8,635 bases of DNA from Victivallales bacterium (GTDB lineage: Bacteria > Verrucomicrobiota > Lentisphaeria > Oligosphaerales > Oligosphaeraceae): assembly GCA_900771165.1 (NCBI GenBank), contig CAAGMX010000085.1:1-8635 (forward strand), written 5' to 3'. The translations under genes were made by a program, and so were the position numbers. This document shows, one piece after another, positions 6,485 through 8,635 of the stretch. Within the stretch, counting starts at the first letter, position 1; each line of letters starts with the position of its first letter. The notes beneath the pieces are model-generated. The model ran no database searches and was not told where the DNA came from. It saw only the letters and a list, made by a program, of their open reading frames with translations.

Positions 6485-8268
6485 TCGAGAGAATGTTGAA
6501 GACAACGGTGGTCTGCCTGGCGGACGACCGGGAGGCAAGTCTCCAGGGCCTGCGCAGCCTGGGCAGCGTCCACGTGGTGCGCCAGGTGGCGGAGGAGACG
6601 GAGGATCTGAAGACCGCCCGGGAGGAAGTGGCCCAGTCCGCCCGGCTCCTGAATTTCCTGAAGGGGCTGGCGGCGGAAAAGGTGGCCGCGCCCCCTGCCG
6701 GCGAAGCCGCGGAGGATGGCACCGCCTGCCGTAAGGCGTGCCTGGCCCTCTGGGAAGAACTCCAGCGGAATCAGGAGGAACTCCAGAAGGTGGAGCAGGC
6801 CTGCCGGCAGCTGGCCCCCTGGGGACACTTTGACGCCTCCCTGCTGAAACGCCTGGAGGAGCGGGGCTGGCATCTGGCCCTGCTGGCCCGCAACGGCCGC
6901 AACCAGGAAAACTGGCTCCAGGAGTGGAAGGAGCGCCCCGAGGGGACCGTGGAGCTGGTGGTTTCCCGCCAGAAGGACCAGGTTCTTTCCCTGGTACTTT
7001 CCCCGGCGCCCCTGGAGGGGCTTCCCCTGGTGCCTCAGCGCTTCGCCGAGGGCATGGATCTGGCGGCCCTGGAGGGCCGGGAACAGGCCCTGCGGGAGAA
7101 GTGCCGGGAAGCCACGGAGGAATTGCGGCGTCACGCCCTGGTGGACGGGGCGCTGCTGGCCCGGGAGCACGCCCGTCTGGAGAGGGCAGGGGAGTTTCTG
7201 GCCACACGGGACGGCATGGGGCGCTCCGGACAGGCCCTGTGCTATCTCCAGGGCTATGTGCCCGAGGACCAGCTGGAGGCCCTGCGGGAGGCAGCCCGCC
7301 GCCACGGCTGGGCGTTGCGCTACGAGGCCGTCCAGCCGGAGGATCCCCAGGTGCCCACCAAGCTGACCATGCCCCGTCATTGGGAGATGGCCAAGGTGAT
7401 CCTGGATTTCATCGGCATCCTTCCCGGCTACAACGAGGTGGATATCTCCGTGGCCGTCATGGTCTTCCTCTCCCTCTTCTGCGGCATGCTGGTGGGAGAC
7501 GCCGGCTACGGCGCCATCTTCTCCGCCCTCTCCCTGTGGGGCTTGTGCCGGTGCCGTCGCCAGCGCCCGGAACTGCTTCCCTCCATGAAGCTGCTCACGG
7601 GAATGTCCCTGTGCATCCTGGTCTGGGGAACCCTCTCCGGCAACTGGTTCGGACTCACCTGGGGAGGCCTTCCCTGCCTGGTGGACACCGAACGGGGGCA
7701 GCTCAACGTCCAGCTCTTCTGTTTCTTCCTGGCGGCCATCCACCTTTCCCTGGCCCATCTCTGGAAGATTCCCCTTTCCCGGACCTGGCGGGGGAAACTG
7801 GGCAACCTGGGCTGGGCCATCTTCCTCTGGGCCAACTTCTTCACGGTGAAGTGCCTGCTCATCGACAACTCCTTCGAGAAGTTCACCATCCCCTCCGTCA
7901 TGTATGGCGTGGGCACGGTCCTGATTCTCCTCTTCTCCATCCAGTGGAACAACATGGGGGATGTGATCTACTCGCCCTTCACCTTCATCAACAGCCTCAG
8001 TGACCTGCTGTCCTACATCCGCCTCTATGCCGTGGGCCTTTCCAGCGTCTACATCGCCAAGGCCTTCAACGACATGAGCGCCATGATCTGGGAAAAGAGC
8101 CCCTGGCTCCTTCCCGTGGGCATCGTGATTGTGCTGGCCGGACACCTCCTCAATGTGGCCATGGCCCTGATGAGCGTCCTGGTCCACGGCATCCGCCTCA
8201 ATACCCTGGAATTCTCCGGGCACATCGGGGTGGAGTGGGGCGGACGCCCCTACAAGCCCTTCCGGTAG
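6481..8268 (+). CDS. atpI: V-type ATPase membrane stator subunit I (a-type)
   Basis: Subunit I (Vo a in eukaryotes) forms the ion half-channels beside the rotor ring and anchors the peripheral stalks. The 595-residue product is at the short end of the family. Residues 1-305 are a soluble cytoplasmic arm with long charged helices (about 40-110 and 195-240). The remainder is hydrophobic, with about eight membrane helices near 321-337, 340-357, 370-388, 407-426, 442-460, 470-488, 499-525 and 541-568. Family marks are GMLVGDAGYG (335-344), SYIRLYAVGLS (511-521) with Arg514 and LVHGIRLNTLEF (567-578) with Arg572. These two arginines align with the essential channel arginines known in yeast Vph1 (R735, R799). 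The ATG overlaps the D stop by four bases, and no separate strong Shine-Dalgarno is evident, so translation probably depends on ribosomes finishing D. An alternative symbol is ntpI. Confidence 0.97.
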   Translation: MIERMLKTTVVCLADDREASLQGLRSLGSVHVVRQVAEETEDLKTAREEVAQSARLLNFLKGLAAEKVAAPPAGEAAEDGTACRKACLALWEELQRNQEELQKVEQACRQLAPWGHFDASLLKRLEERGWHLALLARNGRNQENWLQEWKERPEGTVELVVSRQKDQVLSLVLSPAPLEGLPLVPQRFAEGMDLAALEGREQALREKCREATEELRRHALVDGALLAREHARLERAGEFLATRDGMGRSGQALCYLQGYVPEDQLEALREAARRHGWALRYEAVQPEDPQVPTKLTMPRHWEMAKVILDFIGILPGYNEVDISVAVMVFLSLFCGMLVGDAGYGAIFSALSLWGLCRCRRQRPELLPSMKLLTGMSLCILVWGTLSGNWFGLTWGGLPCLVDTERGQLNVQLFCFFLAAIHLSLAHLWKIPLSRTWRGKLGNLGWAIFLWANFFTVKCLLIDNSFEKFTIPSVMYGVGTVLILLFSIQWNNMGDVIYSPFTFINSLSDLLSYIRLYAVGLSSVYIAKAFNDMSAMIWEKSPWLLPVGIVIVLAGHLLNVAMALMSVLVHGIRLNTLEFSGHIGVEWGGRPYKPFR

Positions 8269-8343
8269 GCCCTCATCCTCTTTCTTTTTTCCTTCCCTTT
8301 TCTTGGATTCCTCACCCCTCATCACACACAGGAGACACACATC
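8269..8343 (+). promoter_or_regulatory. Pyrimidine-rich leader and strong ribosome binding site of subunit K
   Basis: The 75 bases between I and K are unlike every other ATPase-gene junction in the window, which range from an overlap to 44 bases. Bases 8271-8304 contain a single purine (A8275). An A/C-rich stretch then leads into AGGAG (8330-8334), nine bases before the ATG. So little G next to so much C/T leaves little scope for secondary structure. I infer a translation-enhancing leader, since K is needed in many copies per enzyme while I is needed once. It parallels the known enhancer before E. coli atpE, which encodes the F-type ring subunit. No clear promoter or terminator hairpin is seen. 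Confidence 0.5.
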
Positions 8344-8635
8344 ATGATTGATCCCAACATCGCAAAGGCTCTGGTCGGTCTGGGCGCCATCGCCGCCTTC
8401 GGCTTCGCCGCCGTGGGTTCCGCCATCGGATGCGGCATGGCCGCCGCCAGCGCCATCGGCAGCTGGAAACGCTGCTATGTCCAGGGAAAGGCCGCTCCCT
8501 TCCAGCTCACCATCTTCGCCGGCGTCTCCATGACCCAGACCATCTACGGACTGATCCTCATGCTCCAGATCCTGGGCCTGGATCCCAAACTCTGGCCCGC
8601 CGCCCTGGCCGTGGGCATCCTGGGTGGACTGGGCA
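8344..8635 (+). CDS. atpK: V-type ATPase proteolipid subunit K (partial, cut by window end)
   Basis: Subunit K forms the membrane rotor ring that carries the transported ion. Only 97 codons are present and the frame is still open at base 8635. The first helix (about 6-32) has the small-residue packing GSAIGCGMAAASAIG (25-39). The cytoplasmic loop is WKRCYVQGKAAP (41-52). The second helix (about 54-77) contains SMTQTIYGLILML, and a third helix begins near 83. The second helix has no carboxylate, which fits the double-hairpin V-type K, where only helix 4 carries the ion-binding Glu; helix 4 lies beyond the window. Thr64 and Gln65 match the T-Q pair in the Na+ site of Enterococcus hirae NtpK. 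The start follows AGGAG at nine bases. About 150-160 residues are expected in full. An alternative symbol is ntpK. Confidence 0.94.
   Translation, partial: MIDPNIAKALVGLGAIAAFGFAAVGSAIGCGMAAASAIGSWKRCYVQGKAAPFQLTIFAGVSMTQTIYGLILMLQILGLDPKLWPAALAVGILGGLG

Noticed and set aside
6397..8340. 647-codon minus-strand frame across subunit I, and a 450-codon one at 5855-7207
   Set aside because: Both are antisense shadows of D and I. Neither has a recognisable motif or a convincing ribosome binding site.

Overview
The window reads entirely in one direction. It holds one purine-biosynthesis-like gene followed by most of a bacterial V-type (V/A-type) ATPase operon, and base 8635 cuts the last gene. All seven complete reading frames are intact, GC content is high and spacers are short. 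No tRNA, rRNA, CRISPR, insertion sequence or phage gene is visible.

Organism. The gene order is E - DUF2764-like - A - B - D - I - K, with no C, F or G gene between them. From memory this is the arrangement of Chlamydiae, Bacteroidetes, some spirochaetes and other PVC-superphylum bacteria. The protein motifs look Chlamydia/Bacteroidetes-like (GERAGE and GPFGAGKT in A, RVNLFEKVKIP in D, MTQTIYG in K). With the high GC, I lean towards a PVC lineage such as Lentisphaerae, Kiritimatiellae or Verrucomicrobia. This is inference, not a secure placement.

Layout. Bases 1-18 match the end of an Illumina sequencing adapter, so the left edge is a contig end and not biology. Bases 19-1434 encode a PurF-like protein. 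It keeps the phosphoribosyltransferase half and four candidate iron-sulfur ligands but has lost the glutaminase nucleophile. Bases 1435-1537 contain a likely Rho-independent terminator that overlaps competing hairpins, then the ribosome binding site of the ATPase operon. Bases 1538-8268 encode stalk subunit E, the uncharacterised DUF2764-type protein, catalytic subunit A, non-catalytic subunit B, central-stalk subunit D and membrane subunit I. A 75-base pyrimidine-rich leader with its own strong ribosome binding site precedes the rotor-ring subunit K (8344 to the window end).

How the genes work together. A and B form the A3B3 head that binds nucleotide. D is the central shaft, E the peripheral stalk, I the membrane stator with the ion half-channels, and K the proteolipid ring. 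Together they couple ATP hydrolysis or synthesis to H+ or Na+ movement. K carries Thr64-Gln65, which resembles the Na+ site of Enterococcus NtpK. The subunit that normally joins D to the ring (C/d) is missing, and the DUF2764 gene is the obvious candidate to fill a gap in the machine. Several junctions are tightly coupled: the upstream TAG forms part of the next Shine-Dalgarno, or the frames overlap as ATGA. The PurF-like gene is probably a separate transcription unit.
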